Origin: DATKZM01 sp035527975
GTDB lineage: Bacteria > Pseudomonadota > Alphaproteobacteria > JAPULJ01
Assembly (NCBI GenBank): GCA_035527975.1
Contig: DATKZM010000009.1
Location: forward strand, 50,006 to 114,005
Length of the DNA stretch: 64,000 nucleotides
Direction: 5' to 3'
Part shown: positions 41,755 through 51,026 of the stretch, piece after piece
How positions within the stretch are numbered: position 1 is the first letter of the stretch
Layout of the letters: every line of letters starts with the position of its first letter
Translations under genes and position numbers: made by a program
Notes under the pieces: generated by a model
What the model was told of the DNA's origin: nothing
Databases searched by the model: none
The model's input: only the letters and a program-made list of their open reading frames with translations

Positions 41755-43443
41755 CTAATTCCGCCGCTCCAGCAGCCCGCGCGCGATCACCTGCGCCTGG
41801 ATCTCGGCGGCGCCCTCGAAGATGTTGAGGATGCGGGCGTCGCAGAGCACGCGGCTGATCTCGTATTCCTGGGCGTAGCCGTTGCCGCCGTGGATCTGCA
41901 ACGCGTTGTCGGCATTGGCCCAGGCGACCCGCGCGGCGAGCAGCTTGGCCATCCCCGCCTCGATGTCGCAGCGCCGGCCTGAGTCCTTCTCGCGGGCGGC
42001 AAAATAGGTGAGCTGGCGGGCGATCTGGGTTTCCACCGCCATCCAGGCGAGCTTGCCGGCAACGCGCGGAAAATGCGCGATCGGCTTGCCGAACTGGATG
42101 CGCCCATGCGCGTAAGCCAGGCCCAGCTCCATCGCGTTCTGGGCGACGCCGACGGCGCGCGCGGCGGTTTGTATGCGCGCCGCTTCGAACGTCACCATGA
42201 GCTGCTTGAAGCCCTCGCCCTCGACGCCGCCGAGCAAAGCGTCGGCCGGCACTTCAAAGCCGTCGAAGGCGATCTCGTATTCCTTCATGCCGCGATAGCC
42301 GAGCACGCCGATCTCGCCGCCGCTCATGCCTTTCGCCGGAAACGGATCGGCGTCGCTGCCGCGCGGCTTGGGCGCGATGAACATCGACAGCCCGCGATAG
42401 CCTTCGTCGGGCGCCCCGGTGCGCGCCAAAAGCGTCATCACATCGGCGCGCGCACCGTGCGTGATCCAGGTCTTGTTGCCGGTGACCTTGTACGTGTCGC
42501 CGTCTTTCACCGCCCGGGTGCTGAGCGCAGCAAGATCGGAGCCGGTATTGGGCTCGGTGAAGACCGCCGTCGGCAGCACCGCGCCGCTGGCGATGCGCGG
42601 CAGCCATTCGGCCTGTTGCGCCTGCGTGCCGGCTAGACGAATGAGTTCGGCCGCGATCTCCGAGCGCGTGCCCAGCGAGCCGACGCCGATATAGCCGCGT
42701 GACAGCTCCTCGGTGACGACGCACATCGCCACCTTGCCAAGGCCAAGCCCGCCCGCATCCTCCGGCACCGTGAGCCCGAAGACGCCGAGCTCGGCCAGCT
42801 CCTCGATCAGTTCGATCGGGATCAGCGTGTCCTGCAGATGCCAGTCATGGGCGTTCGGCCGCACCTTGTCCTCAACGAAGCGGTGGAACTGCTCGCGCAT
42901 CATCCGCAGCGTCTCGTCGCCCAGCCCCGCCGCGCCGAAATGCCCATCGGCGATAAGGCCGGCGATGCGCATCCGCGCGGCATTGGTGTTGCCTGCCGTG
43001 ATCAGCGTCTTCACCGCCGGCACCGCGAAGGCGACGAGTGCATCGGGTCCAAGTCCCATATCGGATGGCCGCACCACCTCGCCCTGGCTGATGGCGATGC
43101 CGCCTCCGAGCTGGGCCAGATACTCGCCGAAGGCGGCCTGCAGGATGAGTTGTTCGAGCTCGCCAAAGCGGCCGTCGGCCTCGAGCCGCTCGGCCCAACC
43201 GAGCATGGCCTTCAGGCCCGCGACATAGGTCCGCATCCAAGCATAGCCGTGTGCGGCGAACTGCTCGGCCTCGAGCGCCGCGGCATTGATCTTGCCGGCG
43301 TCGCTGACGCGGCCGCCGACCGCGCCGCGCGCGGCATCCGCCAGCGCCTCGGCCGCTGCTGCCGCCTGGCCGCAGGTCTCGATCAAATTGCCGAGGATCG
43401 GGCTTTCGCCTCCAGATGCATGCGGGGCCGCCGCTTGGTTCAT
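41755..43443 (-). CDS. mcd: Methylsuccinyl-CoA dehydrogenase
   Basis: A 562-residue acyl-CoA dehydrogenase longer than the usual 380. The first 150 residues (GNLIETCGQAAAAAEALADA ... LITAGNTNAARMRI) form an extra helical domain, as in Mcd of the ethylmalonyl-CoA pathway. FAD and acyl-CoA motifs FTEPNTGSDLAAL and NKTWITHGARAD are clear, and the C-terminal GGNGYAQEYEISR is present. It converts (2S)-methylsuccinyl-CoA to mesaconyl-CoA. ccr and ecm lie a few kb away, which settles the assignment over a generic acyl-CoA dehydrogenase. Electrons likely go to ETF, encoded at 56389-58082. Confidence 0.93.
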   Translation of the reverse strand: MNQAAAPHASGGESPILGNLIETCGQAAAAAEALADAARGAVGGRVSDAGKINAAALEAEQFAAHGYAWMRTYVAGLKAMLGWAERLEADGRFGELEQLILQAAFGEYLAQLGGGIAISQGEVVRPSDMGLGPDALVAFAVPAVKTLITAGNTNAARMRIAGLIADGHFGAAGLGDETLRMMREQFHRFVEDKVRPNAHDWHLQDTLIPIELIEELAELGVFGLTVPEDAGGLGLGKVAMCVVTEELSRGYIGVGSLGTRSEIAAELIRLAGTQAQQAEWLPRIASGAVLPTAVFTEPNTGSDLAALSTRAVKDGDTYKVTGNKTWITHGARADVMTLLARTGAPDEGYRGLSMFIAPKPRGSDADPFPAKGMSGGEIGVLGYRGMKEYEIAFDGFEVPADALLGGVEGEGFKQLMVTFEAARIQTAARAVGVAQNAMELGLAYAHGRIQFGKPIAHFPRVAGKLAWMAVETQIARQLTYFAAREKDSGRRCDIEAGMAKLLAARVAWANADNALQIHGGNGYAQEYEISRVLCDARILNIFEGAAEIQAQVIARGLLERRN

Positions 43444-43573
43444 TATCCGCCCCTGTTCCCTGCGTTCACTTGCCGGTAGAGCAACACCAGATTGACGCGC
43501 CGTTGTTCCCTCCCTCTCTGAAGAGGGGGAGGGGATTTATCGCTGCATGCAAATCAATATATCGGTTCAACCG

Positions 43574-44911
43574 CTAGCCGCGCTCAACCGGGCAGTCGAG
43601 CCCTTTCCAGAAGGGCGTTGCGGCCGGATGAATATTGTCCGCCGGCAGATGCTTCAGGATATGCGCCTGGTTGGCCGCGCCCCGTCCGCCGCGCTCGACG
43701 GTTTCGGCGGCGATGCGCACGCCGCCCTTGCCGGATTTGAGGTTCATGCGGATCGGCACGAAGCGCGCGGCGACGATGCCGAGCTTGCCCGCGCGCTCGG
43801 GCTCGGGCGTCAAGCCGATCAGCCCGATCACCGAGCTGCGCCGCGGCACACCGAGCTGATTGGAGACGAAATTGCCGAGCGAATAGATCACCAGCCCTTC
43901 GCGCCCGTCGCTGGTGACATGGCGCTCCCAGGGCTGCATGACGTGGGGATGGCTGCCGATCACCGCCGTCGCGCCCGCCTCAAGCGCCTCGTAGGCGAGC
44001 GCGCGCTGCTGCTTGGTCGGCCAGTGCCGGTATTCGGCCCCCCAATGCGGGGTCAGCATCACCGCGTGGATGTCCTCGCGTGCGGCAAGCTCGCGGATCG
44101 TCTCCAGCACCACCGCGCGCTGCTTGTAGCAAAGGAGCACCTGCTTGGCCCGGTCGCGGATATCGTTGGTCCCGTAGGTACAGGCGAGCCAGGCGATGTT
44201 GTGCGTGCCGACCGCGCTCTTGACTTGCGTCACCGCGTACCATGGCGTCTCCGGCCGCTCGCGGTGGCGGGTGCCGGTGTATTTGAGCCCGGCCGCCTCG
44301 AGCGCCTCGATGGTGCGGTCGACGCCGAGCGCGTGGCGGTCGAGCGAATGATTGTTCGCCGTCGAGACGACGTCAAATCCGCCTGACTTCAGCGCCTCGG
44401 CAAGCTGGGGATGGTAGTTGAAGGTCGGATAGCCGCGATAGACATGACCGTCATAGCGCACGCTCACGGGCTTCTTGACCGAACGACCGCCGGGGGCGAC
44501 GTCGCGCGCGGCGGGGCCTTCAAGGTTGCCGTAGGTCACGTCGGCGGCCTGCAGCAGGTCCTTCAGATCCGCCCACAGATCGGCGTAGCCGTCGGGATGC
44601 TTGGCCGCGATCTTCTGCAGCCGGTCGTGCAGCAGTACATCGCCGACCGCCGCCACGGTCAGCACCTTGTCGGCGCTGAAGGGATGCGAAAAGCGGATCA
44701 TCGGCGGTGGCCCCTTGCGCGGTTTGTCGCCCTCGCCGAGAGCGGAGACCGCCACGTCTTTCGGCAAGCGGCAGGCGGCTTCGCTCTGCGCGCCCGCTGG
44801 CCCGCCCGCAGCCATGAGCGCACAAGCCAGCGCCGATCCCAGCAGTGCCTCTGCCAGACCTGTGCGACGCGCTCTGCGGGGCTGCACGCCGCTGCGATAC
44901 TGCTCATCCAT
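43574..44911 (-). CDS. CapA/PgsA-like metallophosphatase
   Basis: The 445-residue secreted protein has a signal (ALLGSALACALMAAGGPAGA) and a calcineurin-like CapA fold with AAVGDVLLHDRLQ, NLEGPAARDV, ANNHSLDRHALG, TPHWGAEY and IGSHPHVMQPWER. CapA homologues are linked to poly-glutamate capsules but many act elsewhere. Its position between ccr (47 bases upstream) and mcd makes a shared transcript plausible, although no role in the ethylmalonyl-CoA pathway is known. ATG 44911 is chosen at the start of the signal. Confidence 0.78.
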   Translation of the reverse strand: MDEQYRSGVQPRRARRTGLAEALLGSALACALMAAGGPAGAQSEAACRLPKDVAVSALGEGDKPRKGPPPMIRFSHPFSADKVLTVAAVGDVLLHDRLQKIAAKHPDGYADLWADLKDLLQAADVTYGNLEGPAARDVAPGGRSVKKPVSVRYDGHVYRGYPTFNYHPQLAEALKSGGFDVVSTANNHSLDRHALGVDRTIEALEAAGLKYTGTRHRERPETPWYAVTQVKSAVGTHNIAWLACTYGTNDIRDRAKQVLLCYKQRAVVLETIRELAAREDIHAVMLTPHWGAEYRHWPTKQQRALAYEALEAGATAVIGSHPHVMQPWERHVTSDGREGLVIYSLGNFVSNQLGVPRRSSVIGLIGLTPEPERAGKLGIVAARFVPIRMNLKSGKGGVRIAAETVERGGRGAANQAHILKHLPADNIHPAATPFWKGLDCPVERG

Positions 44912-44958
44912 TCGACCCTCTGCCCGATCGCCAACCCCTAATGCACAAACTAGGCTGC

Positions 44959-46242
44959 TCACGCCTCGACCGCGTCCTCGAAGGTCCGCAAGCCCGGGCG
45001 CTTTGCCTGTACCAGCACCGCCATATTGCCGGGCTTGTGCTCGTTGCGCATCATCTTCATATGCGCGCGCGGGATCTCGTGCCAGGGAAAGAGCTCGGAC
45101 ATGCAGGGGTCGATCTGCCGCGCCATGACCAGGCGGTTGGCCTGGGCGGCCTGCTTCAGATGCGCAAAATGGCTGCCCTGGATGCGCTTCTGGTGCATCC
45201 AGACATAGCGCGCATCGAAGGTGATGTTGTAGCCGGTGGTGCCGGCGCAGAAGACGACCATGCCGCCGCGCTTGACCACGAAACAGGAGACCGGGAAGGT
45301 CGCCTCGCCCGGATGCTCGAAGACGAAGTCGACATTGACGCCTTTGCCGGTGTGCTCCCAGATCGCGGCGCCGAACTGCCGCACGCCCTTAAACCACGCT
45401 TTGTATTCTTCGGAGTTCACCGGCGGCATCTGGCCCCAGCAATCGAACTCCTTGCGGTTGACGACGCCGCGCGCGCCAAGCTGCATGACGAAATCGCGCT
45501 TGTCGTCGTCGGAGATGACCCCGATCGCGTTCGCGCCGGCAGCGGCGCAGATCTGCACCGCCATCGAGCCGAGCCCGCCCGAAGCGCCCCAGACCAGCAC
45601 GTTATGGCCCGGCCGCAGGATATGCGGGCGGTGGCCGAACAGCATGCGCCAGGCGGTCGCCAGCACCAGCGTGTAACAGCCGCTTTCCTCCCAGGTCAGA
45701 TGCTGGGGCCGCGGCATCAATTGCTGGGCCTGGACGCGGGTGAACTGGGCAAAGGATCCGTCCGGCGTCTCGTAGCCCCAGATACGCTGCGAGTTGGAGA
45801 ACATCGGATCGCCGCCGTTGCACTCCTCGTCTTCGCCGTCATCCTGGTTGCAGTGGATGACGACCTCGTCGCCGATCTTCCAGGCGTGCACCTTGTCGCC
45901 GACCGCCCAGACGATCCCGGAGGCGTCGGAGCCGGCGACATGGTAGTCGGCCTTGTGCACGTCAAAGACCGAAATCGGCGTGCCGAGCGCGGCCCAGACG
46001 CCGTTGTAGTTGACGCCGGCGGCCATCACCATGACCAGCACGTCGTGGCTGTCGAGGACCGGCACATCGACGGTTTCGACCTGCATCGCCTGGTCGGGCT
46101 CGCCGTGGCGCTCGCGCCGGATCGCCCAGGCATACATCTGCTTGGGCACATGGCCGAGCGGCGGGATCTCGCCCATCTCGTAGAGATCCTTGCGCGGCCG
46201 CTCATCGGCCTCGAATTCGACAACCTTGGCCGCTTCACTCAT
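44959..46242 (-). CDS. ccr: Crotonyl-CoA carboxylase/reductase
   Basis: The 427-residue MDR enzyme carboxylates and reduces crotonyl-CoA to ethylmalonyl-CoA with NADPH and CO2. Recognisable motifs are KVHAWKIGDEVVIHCNQDDG, ASGGLGSMAVQICAAAGANA and the CO2-pocket region HPGEATFPVSCFVV with CAGTTGYNITFD. AAGGAG precedes ATG 46242; an upstream start lacks a ribosome site. The gene diverges from ecm over a 271-base shared promoter region. Confidence 0.95.
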   Translation of the reverse strand: MSEAAKVVEFEADERPRKDLYEMGEIPPLGHVPKQMYAWAIRRERHGEPDQAMQVETVDVPVLDSHDVLVMVMAAGVNYNGVWAALGTPISVFDVHKADYHVAGSDASGIVWAVGDKVHAWKIGDEVVIHCNQDDGEDEECNGGDPMFSNSQRIWGYETPDGSFAQFTRVQAQQLMPRPQHLTWEESGCYTLVLATAWRMLFGHRPHILRPGHNVLVWGASGGLGSMAVQICAAAGANAIGVISDDDKRDFVMQLGARGVVNRKEFDCWGQMPPVNSEEYKAWFKGVRQFGAAIWEHTGKGVNVDFVFEHPGEATFPVSCFVVKRGGMVVFCAGTTGYNITFDARYVWMHQKRIQGSHFAHLKQAAQANRLVMARQIDPCMSELFPWHEIPRAHMKMMRNEHKPGNMAVLVQAKRPGLRTFEDAVEA

Positions 46243-46513
46243 CGCAGCGTCTCCTTTGCCGGCCGCTTCCGGGGGTGGCGGCCTCGCGAATGCAAGGCGC
46301 TGCCCGGCAAAACCACAGGCATTGTCAATCATTCACCCCTAATGTTGCCTTAGGGATTTATTGTCTTCTAGCGCTTCACAGGTTATATTGCAACGCACAA
46401 TACGTCAGAATGTTTCCCTCATTAGCCCTAGTTTGTAACTTTATGTCTGAAAACCAATCTATTTCGACATTTCTGCCAAGACTTGCGGCCAAACCGCTCG
46501 TGGGGATGCGCGC
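46243..46513. promoter_or_regulatory. Divergent promoter region of ccr and ecm
   Basis: The central 120 bases are AT-rich and hold ATTGCAACGCACAAT (46389-46403), an imperfect dyad with a TTGC-N3-GCA core. It also carries a 24-codon frame (46443-46517) that overlaps the ecm start by four bases. A shared regulator of both genes is likely, but the site is inference. Confidence 0.5.
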
Positions 46514-46517
46514 ATGA
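46443..46517 (+). CDS. Possible 24-codon leader ORF overlapping the ecm start
   Basis: ATG 46443 opens a 24-codon frame (MSENQSISTFLPRLAAKPLV then GMRA) whose stop overlaps the ecm ATG as ATGA. No good ribosome site is visible. The overlap is of the type used for translational coupling. It could equally be chance. Confidence 0.25.
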   Translation: MSENQSISTFLPRLAAKPLVGMRA

Positions 46518-48577
46518 GCGCCAAGAAACGCAACGACGCTGCGGCGCACAAGAACGGTATTGGCCCAACCAGCCGCGACCGGCCTTGGCTCATCCGCACC
46601 TATTCCGGCCATTCCTCGGCGGCGGCTTCCAACGAACTCTATCGGAAGAACCTTAAGGCTGGGCAAACCGGGCTTTCGGTCGCCTTCGATCTGCCGACCC
46701 AGATGGGCTATGACAGCGACCATGCGCTGGCGCGCGGCGAGGTCGGCAAGGTCGGCGTGCCGATCGGCCATCTGGGCGACATGGCGGCGCTGTTCGAGGG
46801 CATTCCGCTGGCGAGCATGAACACCTCGATGACGATCAACGCGCCGGCGCCGTGGCTGCTCGCGCTCTATATTGCCGCCGCTGAGGACCAGGGCGCCGCG
46901 CGTACAGCGCTCACTGGCACCACCCAGAACGACGTGGTCAAGGAATACCTCTCGCGCGGCACCTATATCTTCCCGCCGGAACCCAGCCTGCGCCTGACCA
47001 CCGACGTCATCGCCTTCACCTACAAGGAACTGCCGAAGTGGAACCCGGTCAATATCTGCAGCTACCACCTGCAGGAGGCGGGCGCGACACCGGTGCAGGA
47101 GATCGCCTACGCGCTGGCCAACGCCGTCGCGGTGCTGGAGCGCGTGCGGGCCGGCGGCCAGGTGCCCGAGGCAGATTTCCCCACCGTGGTGGGCCGCATC
47201 AGCTTCTTCGTCAATGCCGGTATCCGCTTCGTCACCGAGATGTGCAAGATGCGCGCGATGGCGCGGCTGTGGGACGATATCTGCGAGACGCGCTTCGGCG
47301 TTTCCGACCCCAGGCTGCGGCGCTTCCGCTACGGCGTGCAGGTCAACTCCCTCGGCCTCACCGAGCAGCAGCCGGAGAACAACGTCTACCGCATCCTGCT
47401 GGAGATGCTCGCGGTCACCCTGTCGAAGGATGCGCGCGCCCGCGCCGTGCAACTGCCGGCCTGGAACGAAGCCTTGGGTCTGCCTCGCCCGTGGGACCAG
47501 CAATGGTCGCTGCGCCTGCAGCAAATCGTCGCCTACGAGACCGATCTCCTTGAGTTCGGCGACCTCTTCACCGGCTCGCAAGTCATCGAAACCAAGACGG
47601 CGGAGATCGAGGCCGCCGCCCGCGCCGAGCTCGCCCGCATCGATGAGATCGGCGGGCTGATCGCGGCCGTCGAGCAGGGCTACCTCAAGGCGCGGCTCGT
47701 CGAATCGAACGCCGCGCGCGTCGCCGCGATCGAATCGGGCGAACAGGTCGTCGTCGGCGTCAACAAATGGACCGAGAGCGAACCCTCGCCGCTCACCGCC
47801 AACGCCGGTGATGAGGACGGCGGCTTCCTCGCTGTCGACCCCAAGGAAGAAGCGCGCGCCATTGCGCGGCTCACCGCCTGGCGCGAGGCCCGCGACGACA
47901 AGGCGGCCACGGCCGCGCTCGGCGAACTCGAAGCCGCTGCGCGCTCAGGCGCCAACGTCATGCCGCCCTCGATCGCCTGCGCCCATGCGGGCGTGACCAC
48001 CGGCGAATGGGGCGAAACCTTGCGGCAAGTCTTCGGCGACTACCGCGCACCCACGGGCGTCACCGCCGCCGCGCCTGCCCCACGCGACGAGGCGGGCGCC
48101 AAGCGCCTTGCCGATCTGCGCGCCCGCGTCGACGAGGTCAGCGGGCGCATATTTGGTCGTGGTGGGGGCCGCATCAAGCTGCTGGTCGGCAAGCCCGGCC
48201 TCGACGGCCATTCGAACGGCGCCGAGCAGATCGCCGTGCGCGCGCGCGATGCGGGGCTCGAGGTGATCTATGAGGGCATCCGCTCGACGCCCGAGCAGAT
48301 CGTCGCCGCCGCGCTCGAAGAGGGTGTCCACGCCGTCGGTCTCTCGATCCTCTCCGGCTCGCATCGGCCGCTGATCGAAGCCGTGCTGGTCGGCCTCGCG
48401 GCGGAAGGCCTGACCGACGTTCCCGTTGTCGCCGGCGGCATCATCCCCCCCGCCGACGCCGAGGCGCTCAAAGCGGCGGGCTTGACCGCCGTATTCACGC
48501 CCAAGGATTACGACCTGACCGCGATCATCGCCGACATCGTCGAGATCGTCGATCGGGCGCAGCGCGAGGCGGCGTAG
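46514..48577 (+). CDS. ecm: Ethylmalonyl-CoA mutase
   Basis: A 687-residue adenosylcobalamin-dependent mutase. The substrate-binding TIM barrel starts RPWLIRTYSGHSSAAASNEL and contains LSVAFDLPTQMGYDSDH and NICSYHLQEAGATPVQE. The C-terminal cobalamin domain has DxHxxG in KPGLDGHSNGAEQI near residue 565. It isomerises (2R)-ethylmalonyl-CoA to methylsuccinyl-CoA. Sequence features with the ccr partner distinguish it from methylmalonyl-CoA mutase. PduO-type adenosyltransferase at 54430-55008 can supply the cofactor. Confidence 0.95.
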   Translation: MSAKKRNDAAAHKNGIGPTSRDRPWLIRTYSGHSSAAASNELYRKNLKAGQTGLSVAFDLPTQMGYDSDHALARGEVGKVGVPIGHLGDMAALFEGIPLASMNTSMTINAPAPWLLALYIAAAEDQGAARTALTGTTQNDVVKEYLSRGTYIFPPEPSLRLTTDVIAFTYKELPKWNPVNICSYHLQEAGATPVQEIAYALANAVAVLERVRAGGQVPEADFPTVVGRISFFVNAGIRFVTEMCKMRAMARLWDDICETRFGVSDPRLRRFRYGVQVNSLGLTEQQPENNVYRILLEMLAVTLSKDARARAVQLPAWNEALGLPRPWDQQWSLRLQQIVAYETDLLEFGDLFTGSQVIETKTAEIEAAARAELARIDEIGGLIAAVEQGYLKARLVESNAARVAAIESGEQVVVGVNKWTESEPSPLTANAGDEDGGFLAVDPKEEARAIARLTAWREARDDKAATAALGELEAAARSGANVMPPSIACAHAGVTTGEWGETLRQVFGDYRAPTGVTAAAPAPRDEAGAKRLADLRARVDEVSGRIFGRGGGRIKLLVGKPGLDGHSNGAEQIAVRARDAGLEVIYEGIRSTPEQIVAAALEEGVHAVGLSILSGSHRPLIEAVLVGLAAEGLTDVPVVAGGIIPPADAEALKAAGLTAVFTPKDYDLTAIIADIVEIVDRAQREAA

Positions 48578-48595
48578 AGGCTGCGGCCCTTCGTC

Positions 48596-48729
48596 TATCC
48601 TTCGAGGCTCGCCCTCGCATTCGCTCGGGCTCACACCTCTCGATGAGCAGCGGTGCTTGCGTCAAACGCGTATGCTCATCCTCGTATGCTCATCGTGAGG
48701 TGCGAGCGCGAGCGAGCCTCGAAGGATGG
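48596..48729. repeat. ATCCTTCGAGGCTCGC palindromic repeat with internal duplication
   Basis: ATCCTTCGAGGCTCGCCCTC at the left mirrors GCGAGCGAGCCTCGAAGGAT at the right. In the centre the phrase GTATGCTCATC occurs twice. The repeat lies between convergent ecm and the isochorismatase-like gene and belongs to the family at 40645 and 41008. Confidence 0.85.
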
Positions 48730-48745
48730 ATGACAGGGCGTAGAT

Positions 48746-49450
48746 CTATTCCGCCGCCGCCGCCTCTCCGGCGGTAAGGCGCGCGATCACCTCGTCGGTC
48801 GACATCACATCGGCGAAGACCTGCACCAGGGCGCCCAGCGAATAGTTGTGATCCTCGTCGGTCAGCGCCGCATTGGCGTCCGAGACCATGACCGTCTTGA
48901 AGTTCAGCATCATCGCATCGCGCGCGCTCGACTCGCAGCAGACATTGGTCAGCGTGCCGGTGATGACCACCGTGTCGCGGCCCTCGGCGCGCAGCCGCGC
49001 CTCGATGTCGGACGAGCCCTGGATGAAGGCGGAGAAGCGGTTCTTGTAGAGCTGCCAGTCCTCGGGCGCGGTGACGAGCTCGGGCCATAGGGGATGGCCT
49101 TCGCCGCCCTCGCGCAGATGCTCCAGCATCGCCGCGCGGCGCTCGGGCGAGAACATCTCCATCATCATCACCGACCAGCTCTCGGTGATGTCGTCGGGGA
49201 AGTTGTTGGTCACCCAGGCAACCCGCCCGCCCGCGGCGCGCAGGGCACCGGCGAGACGGTTGATGTTGGGCACGATCTCGCGCGCGACCGGCACCTCGCC
49301 CGCCATGCCGGGGGCGACGAAATAGTTCTGCATGTCGATCACGACGAGCGCGGTCTTGGCCGGATCGAGCCGCTCGAAGAGGTGACTGCGTCCGCCGCGG
49401 CGCTTGGCGATGTTGTCGAGCACATGGGGCGGCAGTACGAATGTGTGCAT
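48746..49450 (-). CDS. Isochorismatase-like cysteine hydrolase
   Basis: A 234-residue cysteine hydrolase. The catalytic triad is Asp in VVIDMQNYF, Lys in LYKNRFSAF and Cys in TNVCCESSARDA. The family cleaves small amides or enol-ethers such as ureidoacrylate or N-carbamoylsarcosine. Neighbours give no substrate hint. ATG 49450 is chosen over an upstream ATG with no ribosome site. Confidence 0.86.
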   Translation of the reverse strand: MHTFVLPPHVLDNIAKRRGGRSHLFERLDPAKTALVVIDMQNYFVAPGMAGEVPVAREIVPNINRLAGALRAAGGRVAWVTNNFPDDITESWSVMMMEMFSPERRAAMLEHLREGGEGHPLWPELVTAPEDWQLYKNRFSAFIQGSSDIEARLRAEGRDTVVITGTLTNVCCESSARDAMMLNFKTVMVSDANAALTDEDHNYSLGALVQVFADVMSTDEVIARLTAGEAAAAE

Positions 49451-49594
49451 GGGGCCTTGCCCTCCGGTAATCGTCTGTCTGCATGGCACATTAGCACATT
49501 CGTCGGCGCACGAAATCGTCACCCGAGCGCCCGAAAATCGTCAAACTGCGGGGTTGAATGGAGCCAACTAAACGGATTGATCGTGGGGCAAGCG

Positions 49595-50260
49595 ATGCGC
49601 CTGGAGGCGAAGGCAGCGCTGATAGTGGCAGGTACGGTGGCGCTGGGCGCGATCGTGGGGATTGCGGTCGGCCCTTTGGATATCGGCTGGAGCGTCACCC
49701 CGTCGGATTATGACAAATGGCCGAAGACGCCCAACGTGAGCATCGTGCTTCCGGACAACGCCGGCCGGCTGCGGTTCTACCGGCGGGGCACGCACCCTTA
49801 TCTCGCGGAGTTCGAGCGGCGCCTGGAAATCGTCAGGCCGGATGGGTCGATCCTCAAGCAGGACATTTTTGCGAATACCGGAGGCCAAACCTTCATCAAG
49901 CTTTACTGGTATCCTGGCAGTGCGCCTGGTGGCCCATATCTCAGGACGCAGGATCGCCACGGCCAGATCGTCGTCAGCCTTGGCGAGGGCTGGGTTCAGA
50001 GACTTGTGAAGCGTGAGGGAAGCTACGCTTTCGTTTGGCCGCGTGGTGACTATGGTGTTGAAATCTGCCTAGACAAAATGGGCCGGCGCCACGCATGCGG
50101 CATCAACGCACATACCAAAGGTATTGAATATGTGACGAGACGGGTGCCGGCGGTTGTTCGGAATGGCGCCGGTACGTATGTCGGTCTGATTGATGGACGC
50201 TTTGGCCCACTGGTCTTTGTGCCGGCGTCGCTCAACAGCAACCCCGGGCCTATCCAGTGA
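49595..50260 (+). CDS. Secreted or membrane-anchored protein of unknown function
   Basis: The 221-residue product starts with a hydrophobic segment (AALIVAGTVALGAIVGIAVG) and continues as an exported beta-rich domain (NVSIVLPDNAGRLRFYRRGT, FIKLYWYPGSAPGG, VPAVVRNGAGTYVG). Two Cys lie near residue 168 and 175 (EICLDKMGRRHAC). No family is recognised. Confidence 0.6.
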   Translation: MRLEAKAALIVAGTVALGAIVGIAVGPLDIGWSVTPSDYDKWPKTPNVSIVLPDNAGRLRFYRRGTHPYLAEFERRLEIVRPDGSILKQDIFANTGGQTFIKLYWYPGSAPGGPYLRTQDRHGQIVVSLGEGWVQRLVKREGSYAFVWPRGDYGVEICLDKMGRRHACGINAHTKGIEYVTRRVPAVVRNGAGTYVGLIDGRFGPLVFVPASLNSNPGPIQ

Positions 50261-50361
50261 TGTCCCAGCATTGATGAGTTTTCCCGCCCACTAAGATTGA
50301 CCTTGCGGCCAGTCTCGGGATTGATGCTCCGGCGTGCAGTCAAGCCCAAGGTGATGCCGCG

Positions 50362-51000
50362 ATGGGTTCTCTGAACTCCGACCTCTTTCTCGCCTTCTGT
50401 CTTGCCACCACGGCGCTTGTGCTGTTGCCGGGTCCGATCGTCACGCTGGTGATCGCCAACGCGATCGCCCATGGCCGCCGCACCGGGCTTGCGACCGTGG
50501 CTGGTGCGAGCACGGGCAATGCCCTCCTGGTGGCGGCCGGCGCGCTGGGGCTCACGACCCTGCTGGCGCTGCTGGCCGACATTTTCGAGTATGTGCGCTG
50601 GGCCGGCGTCGCCTATCTGATTTATCTGGGCCTCAGGCAATGGCGCGAGGTCGTGCGGGCGAGCGCCGCGCCGGGGACCATTGCGATGCCGCGCGGCCGT
50701 AACGTCTTCGGCCAGGGCTTTGTCGTCGCGATCACCAATCCCAAGACGATCCTCTTCTACGCCGCCTTCTTCCCGCAATTCATTGATCGCGGCCTGCCGA
50801 TCGCCCCGCAACTCCTGGCGATGAGCGTCGCCTTCGTTGTGATCGCCATCATGTTCGACGGCGCCTACGCGCTGCTGGCCGCACGCATCCGGCCGCTGTT
50901 GCTCGGCCGGCGGCGCGGGCGCATCCGCGCCGGGCTTACGGGCTCGCTGTTGATCGGCACCGGGCTTGGCCTGGCGCTTGCCCGGCGCGGGCCGGGCTGA
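50362..51000 (+). CDS. LysE-family amino-acid exporter
   Basis: A 212-residue protein with six hydrophobic helices and the LysE/RhtB pattern LLPGPIVTLVIANAIAHGRR TG (written in two parts), GASTGNALLVAAG, and NPKTILFYAAFFPQFID. The substrate is probably an amino acid or a related metabolite. It stands alone, convergent with the tandem secreted pair. Confidence 0.9.
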   Translation: MGSLNSDLFLAFCLATTALVLLPGPIVTLVIANAIAHGRRTGLATVAGASTGNALLVAAGALGLTTLLALLADIFEYVRWAGVAYLIYLGLRQWREVVRASAAPGTIAMPRGRNVFGQGFVVAITNPKTILFYAAFFPQFIDRGLPIAPQLLAMSVAFVVIAIMFDGAYALLAARIRPLLLGRRRGRIRAGLTGSLLIGTGLGLALARRGPG

Positions 51001-51026
51001 TCGCCCCCAGGCTTATTGTCCCAGGC

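Noticed and set aside
46243..46513. Cobalamin riboswitch before ecm
   Set aside because: No B12-box-like GCCACTG or associated stems were seen; only an AT-rich region and a TTGC dyad.
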